Position numbers and translations under genes: made by a program
Notes under the pieces: model-generated
What the model saw: the letters and a program-made list of their open reading frames with translations, nothing else
Database searches by the model: none
What the model was told of the DNA's origin: nothing
Part shown: positions 54,411-64,000 of the stretch, piece after piece
How the letters are laid out: the number at the start of each line of letters is the position of its first letter
Numbering within the stretch: position 1 is the first letter of the stretch
Source of the DNA: Pseudomonadota bacterium
GTDB taxonomy: Bacteria > Pseudomonadota > Alphaproteobacteria > Acetobacterales > Acetobacteraceae
NCBI GenBank assembly: GCA_021780935.1
Contig: JAJXXT010000078.1
Coordinates: 8,910-72,909 of the forward strand
Direction: 5' to 3'
DNA length: 64,000 bases

Positions 54411-55625
54411 ATGGATCGTACCAAGCCGAGCGGACCGCTGAGCGGATTGCGGGTGCTGGACCTGACGCGGGTGCTCGCCGGGCCCACCTGCACGCAGATG
54501 CTGGGCGACCTCGGCGCCGAGGTAATCAAGATCGAGAAGCCGGGCTCGGGCGATGACACGCGCGGCTTTGCCCCGCCGGTGATGCCGGGCACCGGCGAGA
54601 GTGCCTATTTTCTCGGCGTGAACCGCAACAAGCGCTCGCTGTCGCTCGATATCGCGAAGCCGGAGGGGCAGGCGATCGTGCGCCGGCTACTTGGCGGCTG
54701 CGCCATCCTGGTCGAGAATTTCAAGGTCGGCGCGCTGGCGAAATACGGCCTCGGCTACGCGGCGCTCCACACCGCCTTTCCGGGGCTGATCTACTGTTCC
54801 ATCACCGGGTTCGGGCAGACCGGGCCCTATGCGCCGCGGCCGGGCTATGACTCCCTGATCCAGGCGATGGGCGGGGTGATGAGCCTGACCGGCGATCCGG
54901 ACGGGATGCCGCAGAAGGTCGGCGTTCCGGTCGCCGACGTGTTCGCCGGCCTCTACGGCTGCATCGGCATTCTGGCGGCACTGCGCCACCGCGAGCAGAC
55001 GGGCGAGGGCCAGCACATCGATATCGGCATGCTCGACACGCATGTGGCCTGGCTCGCCAACCAGGCGATGAACTATCTCGCGACCAAGGAGGACCCGCCG
55101 CGCCTCGGCAACCAGCACCCCAACATCGTGCCCTACCAGGTGTTCCAAACCGCGGATGGCCACGTGGTGCTGTCGGTCGGCAACGACCCGACGTTCAAGC
55201 GGTTCTGCGAGGCGATGGGGATCGAGCATCTGCTGGCGGACGACCGGTTCGCCACCAACGCAGCCCGGGTCGCCAATCGCGCGCTGGTGACGGCGACGCT
55301 CGCGCCGGTGATGCAGGCACACCCGACCGCGTGGTGGGTGACGAAGCTCGAAGAACTGAAAATCGGTGGCGGGCCGATCAACCGGCTCTCCGAGGTTTTC
55401 GCCGATCCGCAGGTGCGGGCGCGAGGCATGGTGGTGACGATGCCGCACCCGAAATCGGCCGCGGGGATCGAGGTGGTAGCGAACCCCGTGAGGCTTTCCG
55501 CGACGCCGCCGGATTACCGCCTGCCGCCGCCGCTGCTCGGCGAACACACGGCGGAGGTGCTGGGCGAACTGCTCGGCATGTCCGCGGCCGAGGTCGCGGC
55601 GCTGCGCGAGCAGGGCGTGGTGTGA
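54411..55625 (+). CDS. Class III CoA transferase (CaiB/BaiF family), second copy
   Basis: It has 404 residues, ATG at 54411. The family N-terminus is GPLSGLRVLDLTRVLAGPTCTQMLGDLGAEVIKIEKPGSGDDTR. Other blocks are NRNKRSLSLDIAKPEG, YCSITGFGQTGPYAPRPGYD and the candidate catalytic-region sequence QHIDIGMLDTHVAWLANQ, where the Asp of DIGMLD fits the family's active-site Asp. It is closer to the succinyl-CoA-type transferases than the copy at 7263. It is divergent from the aldehyde dehydrogenase gene and convergent with znuB. Confidence 0.92.
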   Translation: MDRTKPSGPLSGLRVLDLTRVLAGPTCTQMLGDLGAEVIKIEKPGSGDDTRGFAPPVMPGTGESAYFLGVNRNKRSLSLDIAKPEGQAIVRRLLGGCAILVENFKVGALAKYGLGYAALHTAFPGLIYCSITGFGQTGPYAPRPGYDSLIQAMGGVMSLTGDPDGMPQKVGVPVADVFAGLYGCIGILAALRHREQTGEGQHIDIGMLDTHVAWLANQAMNYLATKEDPPRLGNQHPNIVPYQVFQTADGHVVLSVGNDPTFKRFCEAMGIEHLLADDRFATNAARVANRALVTATLAPVMQAHPTAWWVTKLEELKIGGGPINRLSEVFADPQVRARGMVVTMPHPKSAAGIEVVANPVRLSATPPDYRLPPPLLGEHTAEVLGELLGMSAAEVAALREQGVV

Positions 55626-55638
55626 TCGGCGTGCGGCG

Positions 55639-56445
55639 CTACGCCTGACGCGCCGACGCGATCCGTCCCGCCGCCAGCAACGAGGCGCCATAGACCAGCC
55701 CGCTCAGCGCGGTGATCCAGAAGCTGGTCGGCCAGTCGGTTTCGTAGGCGAGCATGAGGCCGCCCCAGGCTTCAGCCAGCGCCAGCAGCGCGGCCAGCAG
55801 CACGCCCGGGCCGACCCGGCGCGTCAGGCGCAGCGAGGCCGCGGCGGGGCCGACCATCAGCGTGAAGACCAGCAGCACGCCGACGATCTGCGCCGCCTCG
55901 GCGGTGGCGAAGGCGACGATCGCCAGGAACAGCACACCCTGGGCGCGCAACGATACGCCCCTGGCCTCGGCCAGTTCCGGCTGGAGGCTGGCGAACAGCA
56001 GCGGGCTGGCGATGGCCGCGAGCGCCAGCAGCGCCACGACGGCGAGCCCCAGCAGCGCCCACAGCGTGTGGCGGCCCACCGCCAGCACGTTGCCGAACAG
56101 CAGCGCCGTCGCCTGCGCGGCATAGCCGGTGACGAAATGCAGAAACAGCAGGCCGAAGCCGAGCGCCAGCGCCAGCACCAGGCCGATGGCGACATCGCGC
56201 TGCGCCAGCCGCTCGCCGATCAGCCCGATCGCGACCCCGCCGGCGACCGTCATGGCAAGCAGGCCCCAGAGCGGTGCGATGCCGATCAGGAACGCCCCGG
56301 TGGCACCGGTGAAGCCGACATGCGCGAGCGCGTGACCCGCAAAAGTCTGGCCGCGCAGCACCAGGAAATAGCCGACCGGGCCGGCGACGAGGGCGACGAT
56401 CGCCGCCGCCGCGAACGCCGTGCGCATGAAGCCATAGTCAAGCAT
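55639..56445 (-). CDS. znuB: Zinc/manganese-type ABC permease ZnuB
   Basis: An inner-membrane permease of family ABC-3, about 268 residues. I chose the ATG at 56445 (MLDYGFMRTAFAAAAIVALVAGPVGYFLVLRGQTFAGHALAHVGFTGAT), which overlaps the znuC stop by 8 bp; an ATG at 56460 is also possible. The loop GQTFAGHALAHVGFTGATGAFLIG and the segment ATAEAAQIVGVLLVFTLMVGPAAAS are typical of ZnuB. It has eight to nine hydrophobic segments. It is the last gene of the znuA-znuC-znuB operon on the minus strand. Confidence 0.93.
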   Translation of the reverse strand: MLDYGFMRTAFAAAAIVALVAGPVGYFLVLRGQTFAGHALAHVGFTGATGAFLIGIAPLWGLLAMTVAGGVAIGLIGERLAQRDVAIGLVLALALGFGLLFLHFVTGYAAQATALLFGNVLAVGRHTLWALLGLAVVALLALAAIASPLLFASLQPELAEARGVSLRAQGVLFLAIVAFATAEAAQIVGVLLVFTLMVGPAAASLRLTRRVGPGVLLAALLALAEAWGGLMLAYETDWPTSFWITALSGLVYGASLLAAGRIASARQA

Positions 56446-57307
56446 CGGCGTGGTGCCCATGCGCATGCCCATGCGCATGCCCGGGCGCATGCCCGCTGGC
56501 GTGGTCGTGCTGGTGGTCGCCGCAACCGTGCGTGTCGCGCGCCATGTCGTGCCCGCCGGCCATGACGAAGATGCGCCCGCCGAGCCGCACCACCTCGATC
56601 GGCGCCCCGTAGAGCCGCGACAGCACCGGTGCGGTGATGACCTCGTCCACCCTGCCCAGCGCGGCCTGGCGGTTGCCGACATAGAGCACGCGGTCCATGA
56701 CGCCGAGCAGCGGGTTCAGCTCATGCGCGCTGAACACCACCGTGACGCCAAGCGTCCGGTGCAGGGAGGACACCAGCTCCACCACGCCGGTCTGGTGGCT
56801 GGGGTCGAGCGACATCAGCGGCTCGTCGAGCAGCAGCAGCTTCGGGCGGCCGACCAGGGCCTGCGCCAGCAGCAGCCGTTGCCGCTCGCCGCCGGAGAGT
56901 TCCGCGAGCGGACGCTTCGCCAGCGCCGTGGCGCCAACGAGATCCAGCACCCGATCCACCTCCGCACGGCCGGCAGTACCCAGCAGCGGCAGGCCCCAGC
57001 GCTCGCCACCGACCACGCAGGCGACGAAATCCCGGCCGGAAATCAGCAGGTTCGCCGGGGTGGCGCGAATCTGCGGCATGTAGCCGATCGCCGGATTGCC
57101 GCGCGTCGCCGGCCGGCCCAGCACAGCGATGCTGCCCCGGCTCGGCGCGACCAGCCCCAGCGCCGCGCGCAGCAGCGTCGTCTTGCCTGCCCCGTTGGCG
57201 CCGAGCAGACCAATGAATTCTCCCTGCCCGATGGCGAGGTTCACCCCCGCCAGCACGCTGCGGCCACCGAGCACAAGCTCGGCATCATGAAAGGCGAGGG
57301 CGTCCAT
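56438..57307 (-). CDS. znuC: Zinc-type ABC ATPase ZnuC with a His-rich tail
   Basis: An ATPase of 289 residues, ATG at 57307. Walker A GANGAGKT is at 36-43, the signature LSGGERQRLLLAQAL at 137-151, and Walker B LLLLDEPLMSLD at 157-168. From about residue 250 to the end the chain is a His/Gly/Asp tail holding twelve His (GHDMARDTH, HQHDHASGHAPGHAHGHAHGHH). His-rich extensions occur on some ZnuC and ZnuA proteins and probably bind zinc as a sensor or buffer. It starts 5 bp after the znuA stop. Confidence 0.94.
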   Translation of the reverse strand: MDALAFHDAELVLGGRSVLAGVNLAIGQGEFIGLLGANGAGKTTLLRAALGLVAPSRGSIAVLGRPATRGNPAIGYMPQIRATPANLLISGRDFVACVVGGERWGLPLLGTAGRAEVDRVLDLVGATALAKRPLAELSGGERQRLLLAQALVGRPKLLLLDEPLMSLDPSHQTGVVELVSSLHRTLGVTVVFSAHELNPLLGVMDRVLYVGNRQAALGRVDEVITAPVLSRLYGAPIEVVRLGGRIFVMAGGHDMARDTHGCGDHQHDHASGHAPGHAHGHAHGHHADA

Positions 57308-57312
57308 CGCCG

Positions 57313-58191
57313 TCACGATCGCGCGGGTGGCGGCAGGGCGCGAGCCACCAGGTCCAGCTCCCGCATCATCCATTGCTGCCAGGTCAGGTCCGGCGGTTCG
57401 GTCTCGGCGGCGCCGATGACGGGCACGCCCGCCGCGCGGGCGATCGTCTCCATCCGCGCGGCGATCGGGTCGGAAGCCTGGGCGTTATAGACCAGCAGCT
57501 TCACCCGGTGCGTGTGCAGGTCGTTCTCGATGGCGGCGATCTCGGCCGGGCTCGGCTCGGTGTCGTTCATCACCGCAAGCTGGAAGCGCCGATCGCGCAC
57601 CTGCATGCCCAGCGCCTCGAACATATAGCCGAACACCGGTTCGGTCGCCGTCACGTCGGTGCCGGCGAGGCGCGCGCGCAGGGCGGCGATCTGTGCCTCG
57701 ATCGGGCGCACCGAGGCGGTGAACGCGGCAAGGCGCTGCCGGTCGGCGGCGGCGTGCGCGGGATCGAGGCGTTCCAGCGTCGCGGCGAGCCGGCTCGCCA
57801 GCCGGAGCATCGTTTGGGGATCGTACCAGATATGCGGGTTGTCGCCCGGCTTGCGGCCGACGAGGCGGGCAACGACGATGTCCACCCGCCCGCGGTGGCG
57901 GGTCGCGCGCATCAGTTGCTCCATCCACGGGTCGTAATCAGCGCCGCTGGCGATGGCGATGCGGGCGCGTTCGAGGGCACGGGCAACCGAGGGACTGGCC
58001 TCGAACAGGTGCGGGTCCTGGTTAGGATTGCTGAGGATGGAGGTGACGGCAACGCTGTCGCCGCCGATCTGGGAAGCGATGTCGCCGTAGAAATTCTCGG
58101 CGGCGACGATGGTGATTTTGTCGGAAGCTGCCCGTGCGGGGAGCGGGGCGAACAGGAAGACGACAATCAGGGCGGCGGCGAGGTGGCGCAT
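57313..58191 (-). CDS. znuA: Zinc-type ABC substrate-binding protein ZnuA
   Basis: A periplasmic metal-binding protein of family A-I, 292 residues. The signal peptide is MRHLAAALIVVFLFAPLPARA. Expected metal ligands are H61 (NQDPHLFEAS) and H120 (DNPHIWYDP). The third position, usually His in zinc proteins, is Glu184 (TATEPVFGYMFEALGM). It has no His-rich loop of its own; the ZnuC tail may compensate. A Zur-like box precedes the start. It heads the znuACB operon. Confidence 0.9.
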   Translation of the reverse strand: MRHLAAALIVVFLFAPLPARAASDKITIVAAENFYGDIASQIGGDSVAVTSILSNPNQDPHLFEASPSVARALERARIAIASGADYDPWMEQLMRATRHRGRVDIVVARLVGRKPGDNPHIWYDPQTMLRLASRLAATLERLDPAHAAADRQRLAAFTASVRPIEAQIAALRARLAGTDVTATEPVFGYMFEALGMQVRDRRFQLAVMNDTEPSPAEIAAIENDLHTHRVKLLVYNAQASDPIAARMETIARAAGVPVIGAAETEPPDLTWQQWMMRELDLVARALPPPARS

Positions 58192-58218
58192 AAGCGGGCC
58201 TCCGGTTGAACGTTTGGA

Positions 58219-58235
58219 ATGTTATAACATAACAT
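58219..58235. promoter_or_regulatory. Zur-like operator upstream of znuA
   Basis: The sequence atgttataacataacat has exact 7-bp arms atgttat/ataacat around a 3-base centre, matching the GTTATA-type Zur box of alphaproteobacteria. It lies 27 bp before the znuA ATG in an otherwise GC-rich region, where a bound Zur would block transcription when zinc is plentiful. Confidence 0.85.
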
Positions 58236-58269
58236 CTCCAACCGCAAGCAGGCTGTCGGCGGGCAGCCC

Positions 58270-59292
58270 TCAGGCCGCCAGACGCTCGTAAAGCGCCACA
58301 TATTCGAGGGCCATCCGCCGCGCGGTCCAGCGCTGCTCGAACGCGGCGCGGATGCTCGCGCGATCCATCGCCGCCGCGCGCGGGATGGCGGCGACGGCCC
58401 CGGCCACGTCCTCGACGATGCAGCCGGTGACACCTTCCTCCAGCACCTCCGGCACCGAGCCGCGGCGATAGGCGATGGTCGGGCAGCCGCAGGCCATGGC
58501 CTCGATCATCACCAGGCCGAACGGCTCTGGCCAGGCGATGGGCAGCAGCACGGCGATGGCGCCCGAGAGGAACTCGGATTTCTGTCCGTCCTCGATCTCG
58601 CCGATGTACTCGACGCCGGGCTCGGCGAGGCGCGGCGCTATCTCGGCCTCGTACCAGGCGCGATCCTCCTCGCCGATCTTGGCGGCAATCCGCAGGGGCA
58701 GGCCGGCGGCGCGGGCGATGGCGAGCGCGTCCGCGATGCCCTTTTCCGGTGACATCCGCCCGAGAAAGGCGAGATAGCCCGGCCGGCGCGGCAATGGGCG
58801 CAGCAGGTCGCGCGGCATGCCGTGCAGCACGGTCGCGAGCCAGCCGAGCCCCGGCGCCGGGCTGCGTTGCGCCTGCGAAATGGAGACCAGATGCGCGTCC
58901 GGAAACATGCCGTAGATCCCCCGCACCCAGTCCTGGTCCATCCGCCCGTGCAGCGTGGTCAGGAACGGCGTGTTCTGGCGGGAGAACAGGGGCAGCGGCC
59001 AGAAATCGATGTGGAAATGCAGCACGTCGAACTCCGCGGCGGCACGGCGGACCATTTCCAGCAGCCGCATATAGGGCGCGCCGTTGACCTCGAAATTCGG
59101 CAGGAAGCGGGCGGCGTGCTCGCGCGCCGGGATCAGCTTCGCGCTCGTCCGGCTGCCGCCGGCGGCAAACAGCGTCACCTCGTGGCCGAGGGCGACTAGC
59201 TCCTCGGTGAGCCAGTGCACGACGCGCTCGGTGCCGCCGTAGCGCCGCGGCGGCACGGTCTCGAACAGCGGTGCGATCTGGGCGATGCGCAT
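58270..59292 (-). CDS. Glycosyltransferase family 4
   Basis: A cytoplasmic or membrane-associated glycosyltransferase of 340 residues. The N-terminus MRIAQIAPLFETVPPRRYGGTERVVHWLTEELVALGHEVTLFA is the acceptor-side pattern of GT4 enzymes. The C-terminal donor domain has FLGRMSPEKGIADAL and the EX7E block PEPFGLVMIEAMACGCPTIAYRRGSVPEVLEEGVTG. The acceptor is unknown. It stands apart from polysaccharide genes, between hemB and the znu operon on the same strand. Confidence 0.92.
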   Translation of the reverse strand: MRIAQIAPLFETVPPRRYGGTERVVHWLTEELVALGHEVTLFAAGGSRTSAKLIPAREHAARFLPNFEVNGAPYMRLLEMVRRAAAEFDVLHFHIDFWPLPLFSRQNTPFLTTLHGRMDQDWVRGIYGMFPDAHLVSISQAQRSPAPGLGWLATVLHGMPRDLLRPLPRRPGYLAFLGRMSPEKGIADALAIARAAGLPLRIAAKIGEEDRAWYEAEIAPRLAEPGVEYIGEIEDGQKSEFLSGAIAVLLPIAWPEPFGLVMIEAMACGCPTIAYRRGSVPEVLEEGVTGCIVEDVAGAVAAIPRAAAMDRASIRAAFEQRWTARRMALEYVALYERLAA

Positions 59293-59320
59293 CGGTATCG
59301 TCGCGGAACGGCGGGCGGAT

Positions 59321-61257
<1,937 letters not shown>

Positions 61258-61474
61258 CAACGACCTCCCGATGTTCCGCGCCACGCGCGACCGCCGCAAC
61301 GTGGGGGCCCCGGACGGCGCCGGCAAGCCCGCCGCCGGCTTGAGCCACCCGCCTGGCTCGGGTGTGGGGGGGGACCGGACGCGTGCAGCCCTGGGCGGGT
61401 GGTGGCGGATCGGCGGGGCGGGCAGACGCGCCGCGCATTTCAACTTGCGACGGCGGCGTGATAGAGGGCGCCGC

Positions 61475-61945
61475 ATGTCCTCGCCACCAGAGCTTGTGCC
61501 GCACCAGCCCGCATCAACCCTCGCCATCGGCGCGGACCATGGCGGGCTGGCGCTGAAGACCACCCTCCTGGCGCGGTTGCGCGCGGCCGGGACTGCGGTG
61601 CTCGATCTCGGGACCGATGCCGCTTCCTCCGTGGACTATCCGGATTTCGCCCATGCGGTCTGCCGGGCCGTCACCGAGGGGCGGGCGGCGCGCGGCATCC
61701 TGGTCTGCGGCACCGGCATCGGCATGTCGATCGCGGCCAACCGGCACGCGCAGATACGCTGCGTGCTGGCACATGACGTGACGACGGCACGCCTCGGGCG
61801 CGAGCATAATGACGGCAACGTGCTGGCACTGGGCGGGCGTATCCTGGGCGAGGAACTGGCCTGGGACATCGTTTCGACCTTCCTTTCAACCCGTTTCGAG
61901 GATGGGCGGCACGCGCGCCGCCTCGCCAAGTTGATGCCGGCCTAA
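61475..61945 (+). CDS. rpiB: Ribose-5-phosphate isomerase B
   Basis: Interconverts ribose 5-phosphate and ribulose 5-phosphate (RpiB/LacAB family), 156 residues, ATG at 61475. It has GADHGGLALK (19-28), the catalytic Cys78 in VCGTGIGMSIAANR (77-90), and AHDVTTARLGREHNDGNVLALGGRILG. It is followed 12 bp later by glyA, so the two are probably cotranscribed. In alphaproteobacteria rpiB-glyA-nrdR-ribD is a known order. Confidence 0.95.
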   Translation: MSSPPELVPHQPASTLAIGADHGGLALKTTLLARLRAAGTAVLDLGTDAASSVDYPDFAHAVCRAVTEGRAARGILVCGTGIGMSIAANRHAQIRCVLAHDVTTARLGREHNDGNVLALGGRILGEELAWDIVSTFLSTRFEDGRHARRLAKLMPA

Positions 61946-61957
61946 TCGGAGATCGCC

Positions 61958-63271
61958 ATGAACGACATCGCAGCCTTCCTCGACCCCGGATTCTTCACCG
62001 CGCCGCTCGCCGAGGCCGACCCCGAGCTGGCCGCCGCGCTCGGGCGGGAGCTGACCCGCCAGCAGGACGGCATCGAGCTGATCGCCAGCGAAAACATCGT
62101 CTCCGCCGCGGTGATGGAGGCGCAGGGCTCGGTGCTTACCAACAAATACGCCGAGGGCTATCCCGGGCGGCGCTACTATGGCGGCTGCGTCGAGGTGGAT
62201 GTGGCGGAGACGCTGGCGATCGAGCGGGCGAAACAGCTCTTCGGCTGCGCCTTCGCCAACGTGCAGCCGCATTCCGGCGCGCAGGCGAACCAGGCGGTGT
62301 TCTTGGCGCTGATCCGCCCGGGCGACACCATCCTCGGCATGTCGCTCGCCGCCGGCGGGCATCTGACGCACGGGGCGGCGCCGAACCTCTCCGGCAAATG
62401 GTTCCGCGCGGTGCAGTATGGGGTGCGGCGCGAGGACGGCCTGCTCGACTACGAGGAGCTGGAGCGCCTGGCGCACGCCGAAAAGCCGAAACTGATCATC
62501 GCCGGCGGCTCGGCCTACCCGCGCGTCATCGACTTTGCGCGCATCCGCGCCGTGGCGGACGCGGTGGGCGCCTATCTGATGGTGGACATGGCCCATTTCG
62601 CGGGGCTGGTCGCGGCTGACGTTTATCCCAGCCCGCTGCCGCACGCGCATGTGGTGACGACGACGACGCACAAGACGCTGCGTGGGCCGCGCGGCGGGAT
62701 GGTGCTGACCAACGACCTCGAACTCGGCAAGAAGATCAACTCGGCGGTGTTTCCGGGCCTGCAGGGCGGGCCGCTGATGCACGTCATCGCCGGCAAGGCG
62801 GCGGCCTTCGGCGAGGCGCTGCGCCCGGCATTCCGCGCCTATCAGCGCCAGGTGGCAGCGAACGCGAAAGTGCTGGCCGCGACGCTGGTGGAGCAGGGGC
62901 TGGCGATCGTGACCGGCGGCACGGACAGCCACCTGATGCTGGTCGATCTGCGGCCCAAGCGCACCACCGGCAAGGCGGCCGAGGCGAGCCTTGAGCGCGC
63001 CCACATCACCGCCAACAAGAACGCGATCCCGTTCGACCCGGAAAAACCGGCCGTGACCTCCGGTATCCGCCTCGGCACGCCGGCGGCGACGACACGCGGC
63101 TTCGGCGAGGCGGAGTTCCGCGCGATCGGGCTGATGATCGGCGAGGTGCTGGACGGGCTTTCGCGGTCCAATGACGGCGGCAACGTGGCGGCCGAGGCGG
63201 CGGTGGGCGCGCGGGTGAGGGCGTTGTGCGCGCGCTTTCCGATCTATTCCGCGCCGGCGCGGCGGGCCTAG
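61958..63271 (+). CDS. glyA: Serine hydroxymethyltransferase
   Basis: A PLP enzyme converting serine and tetrahydrofolate to glycine and methylene-tetrahydrofolate, 437 residues. It has [37 protein letters not shown] near the N-terminus, the PLP-binding Lys239 in [16 protein letters not shown], and [26 protein letters not shown] leader precedes the ATG. The nrdR gene follows 3 bp after its stop. Confidence 0.98.
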   Translation: MNDIAAFLDPGFFTAPLAEADPELAAALGRELTRQQDGIELIASENIVSAAVMEAQGSVLTNKYAEGYPGRRYYGGCVEVDVAETLAIERAKQLFGCAFANVQPHSGAQANQAVFLALIRPGDTILGMSLAAGGHLTHGAAPNLSGKWFRAVQYGVRREDGLLDYEELERLAHAEKPKLIIAGGSAYPRVIDFARIRAVADAVGAYLMVDMAHFAGLVAADVYPSPLPHAHVVTTTTHKTLRGPRGGMVLTNDLELGKKINSAVFPGLQGGPLMHVIAGKAAAFGEALRPAFRAYQRQVAANAKVLAATLVEQGLAIVTGGTDSHLMLVDLRPKRTTGKAAEASLERAHITANKNAIPFDPEKPAVTSGIRLGTPAATTRGFGEAEFRAIGLMIGEVLDGLSRSNDGGNVAAEAAVGARVRALCARFPIYSAPARRA

Positions 63272-63274
63272 GCG

Positions 63275-63745
63275 ATGCGCTGCCCGTTCTGCGGCCAGGA
63301 TGACAGCCAGGTGAAGGACAGCCGTCCCACCGAGGACGGGCTCGCGATCCGCCGCCGCCGCGCCTGCACCGGCTGCGGCCAGCGTTTCACCACCATCGAG
63401 CGCGTGCAGCTGCGCGAGCTGACGGTGATCAAGTCCGACCAGCGGCGTGTGCCGTTCGACCGCGAGAAGCTTGCGCGCTCGGTGCGCGTCGCTTTGCGCA
63501 AACGCCCGGTGACCGAGGACCGGATCGAGCGGATCGTGAACGGGATCGTGCGCCAGCTCGAATCCTCGGGCGAGGCCGAGATCCCGTCGAAGCATATCGG
63601 CGAGATGGTGATGGACGCGCTGCGGGCCGTGGACGCGGTGGCCTATGTCCGTTTCGCCTCCGTCTATCGCAATTTTCGTGAGACGAAGGATTTCGAGGCC
63701 TTCATCGGCGGCATCTCGGGGGCCATATCCGCGGACGATGAGTGA
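63275..63745 (+). CDS. nrdR: Transcriptional repressor NrdR
   Basis: A zinc-finger/ATP-cone repressor of ribonucleotide reductase genes, 156 residues. The zinc ribbon cysteines are C3, C6, C31 and C34 (CPFC...CTGC), followed by the ATP-cone domain ([31 protein letters not shown]). No nrd gene is in this window. The start follows glyA after 3 bp, and its stop overlaps ribD by 8 bp. Confidence 0.98.
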   Translation: MRCPFCGQDDSQVKDSRPTEDGLAIRRRRACTGCGQRFTTIERVQLRELTVIKSDQRRVPFDREKLARSVRVALRKRPVTEDRIERIVNGIVRQLESSGEAEIPSKHIGEMVMDALRAVDAVAYVRFASVYRNFRETKDFEAFIGGISGAISADDE

Positions 63746-64000
63746 TGCGGCGCATATGCGCGCGGCGCTGGGGTTGGCGCGGCGCGGGCTTGGCCTGACC
63801 GCGCCGAACCCTTCGGTCGGCTGCGTGATCGTGCGCGACGGCAGGGTTGTCGGGCGGGCGGTGACGGCGCCGGGCGGCCGGCCGCATGCGGAGACGCTGG
63901 CGCTGGCCATGGCCGGGGCGGCGGCGCGCGGTGCCACCGCTTTCGTGACGCTCGAGCCATGCGCGCATCACGGCCGGACACCGCCCTGCGCCGAGGCGCT
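63738..64000 (+). CDS. ribD: Riboflavin biosynthesis protein RibD, 3' end beyond the window
   Basis: The first 87 residues of the deaminase-reductase of riboflavin synthesis. The ATG at 63738 overlaps nrdR by 8 bp. The deaminase domain shows the N-terminal [13 protein letters not shown] block and zinc-site residues H50 and E52 (PHAET) and C75 and C84 ([12 protein letters not shown]). The frame is open to the last base. nrdR followed by ribD is the common order in proteobacteria. Confidence 0.95.
   Translation, partial: MSDAAHMRAALGLARRGLGLTAPNPSVGCVIVRDGRVVGRAVTAPGGRPHAETLALAMAGAAARGATAFVTLEPCAHHGRTPPCAEA

Noticed and set aside
61258..61474. Possible RNA or small gene in the rpiB upstream gap
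   Set aside because: Only GC-rich sequence with a weak 6-bp stem (caagcc/ggcttg); no tRNA features, no start with a ribosome site.

Overview
The window is GC-rich, densely coded DNA that reads as an alphaproteobacterial chromosome, most likely Rhodospirillales/Acetobacteraceae (inference). The pointers are a fused ispDF gene, a dusB-ntrB-ntrC-ntrY-ntrX order, a magnesium-type HemB, a Zur-type operator before znuA, and small secreted proteins of a kind I associate with acetic-acid-bacteria relatives. I found no rRNA, tRNA, CRISPR array, insertion sequence or phage gene.

Region by region. 1-1623 is the 3' end of a DUF6600-type secreted protein with a Pro/Gln-rich tail. 1752-7188 is a minus-strand run: sdaA (serine dehydratase), zwf, a DHA2-type MFS exporter, and a two-gene chromate transporter whose first gene carries a one-base frameshift. 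7263-13028 is a plus-strand operon of a class III CoA transferase, an M20 amidohydrolase and a peptide-type ABC binding protein with two permeases but no ATPase. 13071-15717 holds a CHAP-domain protein with about a dozen proline-rich repeats, a RidA homologue and mobA. 15796-22481 is a branched-chain amino acid (Liv) system with two tandem near-identical binding proteins, a terminator, LivH, a LivM-LivG fusion and LivF. 22735-30580 is a second peptide-type ABC set without ATPase, a zinc alcohol dehydrogenase, a CurA-type reductase and a lone molybdopterin-binding hydroxylase subunit. 30753-37367 is a third peptide-type ABC set, this one complete with both ATPases, followed by an iron-type alcohol dehydrogenase. 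The 7.2-37.4 kb block therefore looks like an accessory uptake and catabolism region in which three binding protein/permease sets may share one ATPase pair (inference).

37409-64000 is mostly core metabolism. It contains two small secreted proteins, an acyl-CoA dehydrogenase, ispDF, dusB, the two nitrogen two-component systems ntrBC and ntrYX, rpmJ, glcDEF (glycolate oxidase), an aldehyde dehydrogenase divergent from a second CoA transferase, znuABC under a Zur-like box, a GT4 glycosyltransferase, hemB, a ketopantoate reductase-type gene, and an rpiB-glyA-nrdR-ribD cluster cut by the window end.

A recurring oddity is short perfect or near-perfect tandem duplication (12-14 bp, also 27 and 48 bp) at gene ends. 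Several copies span the stop codon. Other points of interest are the frameshifted chrA, the LivM-LivG fusion, the proline-repeat CHAP protein, an NtrX with a Gly/Asn insertion, and a ZnuA with Glu at the usual third His position together with a His-rich ZnuC tail.
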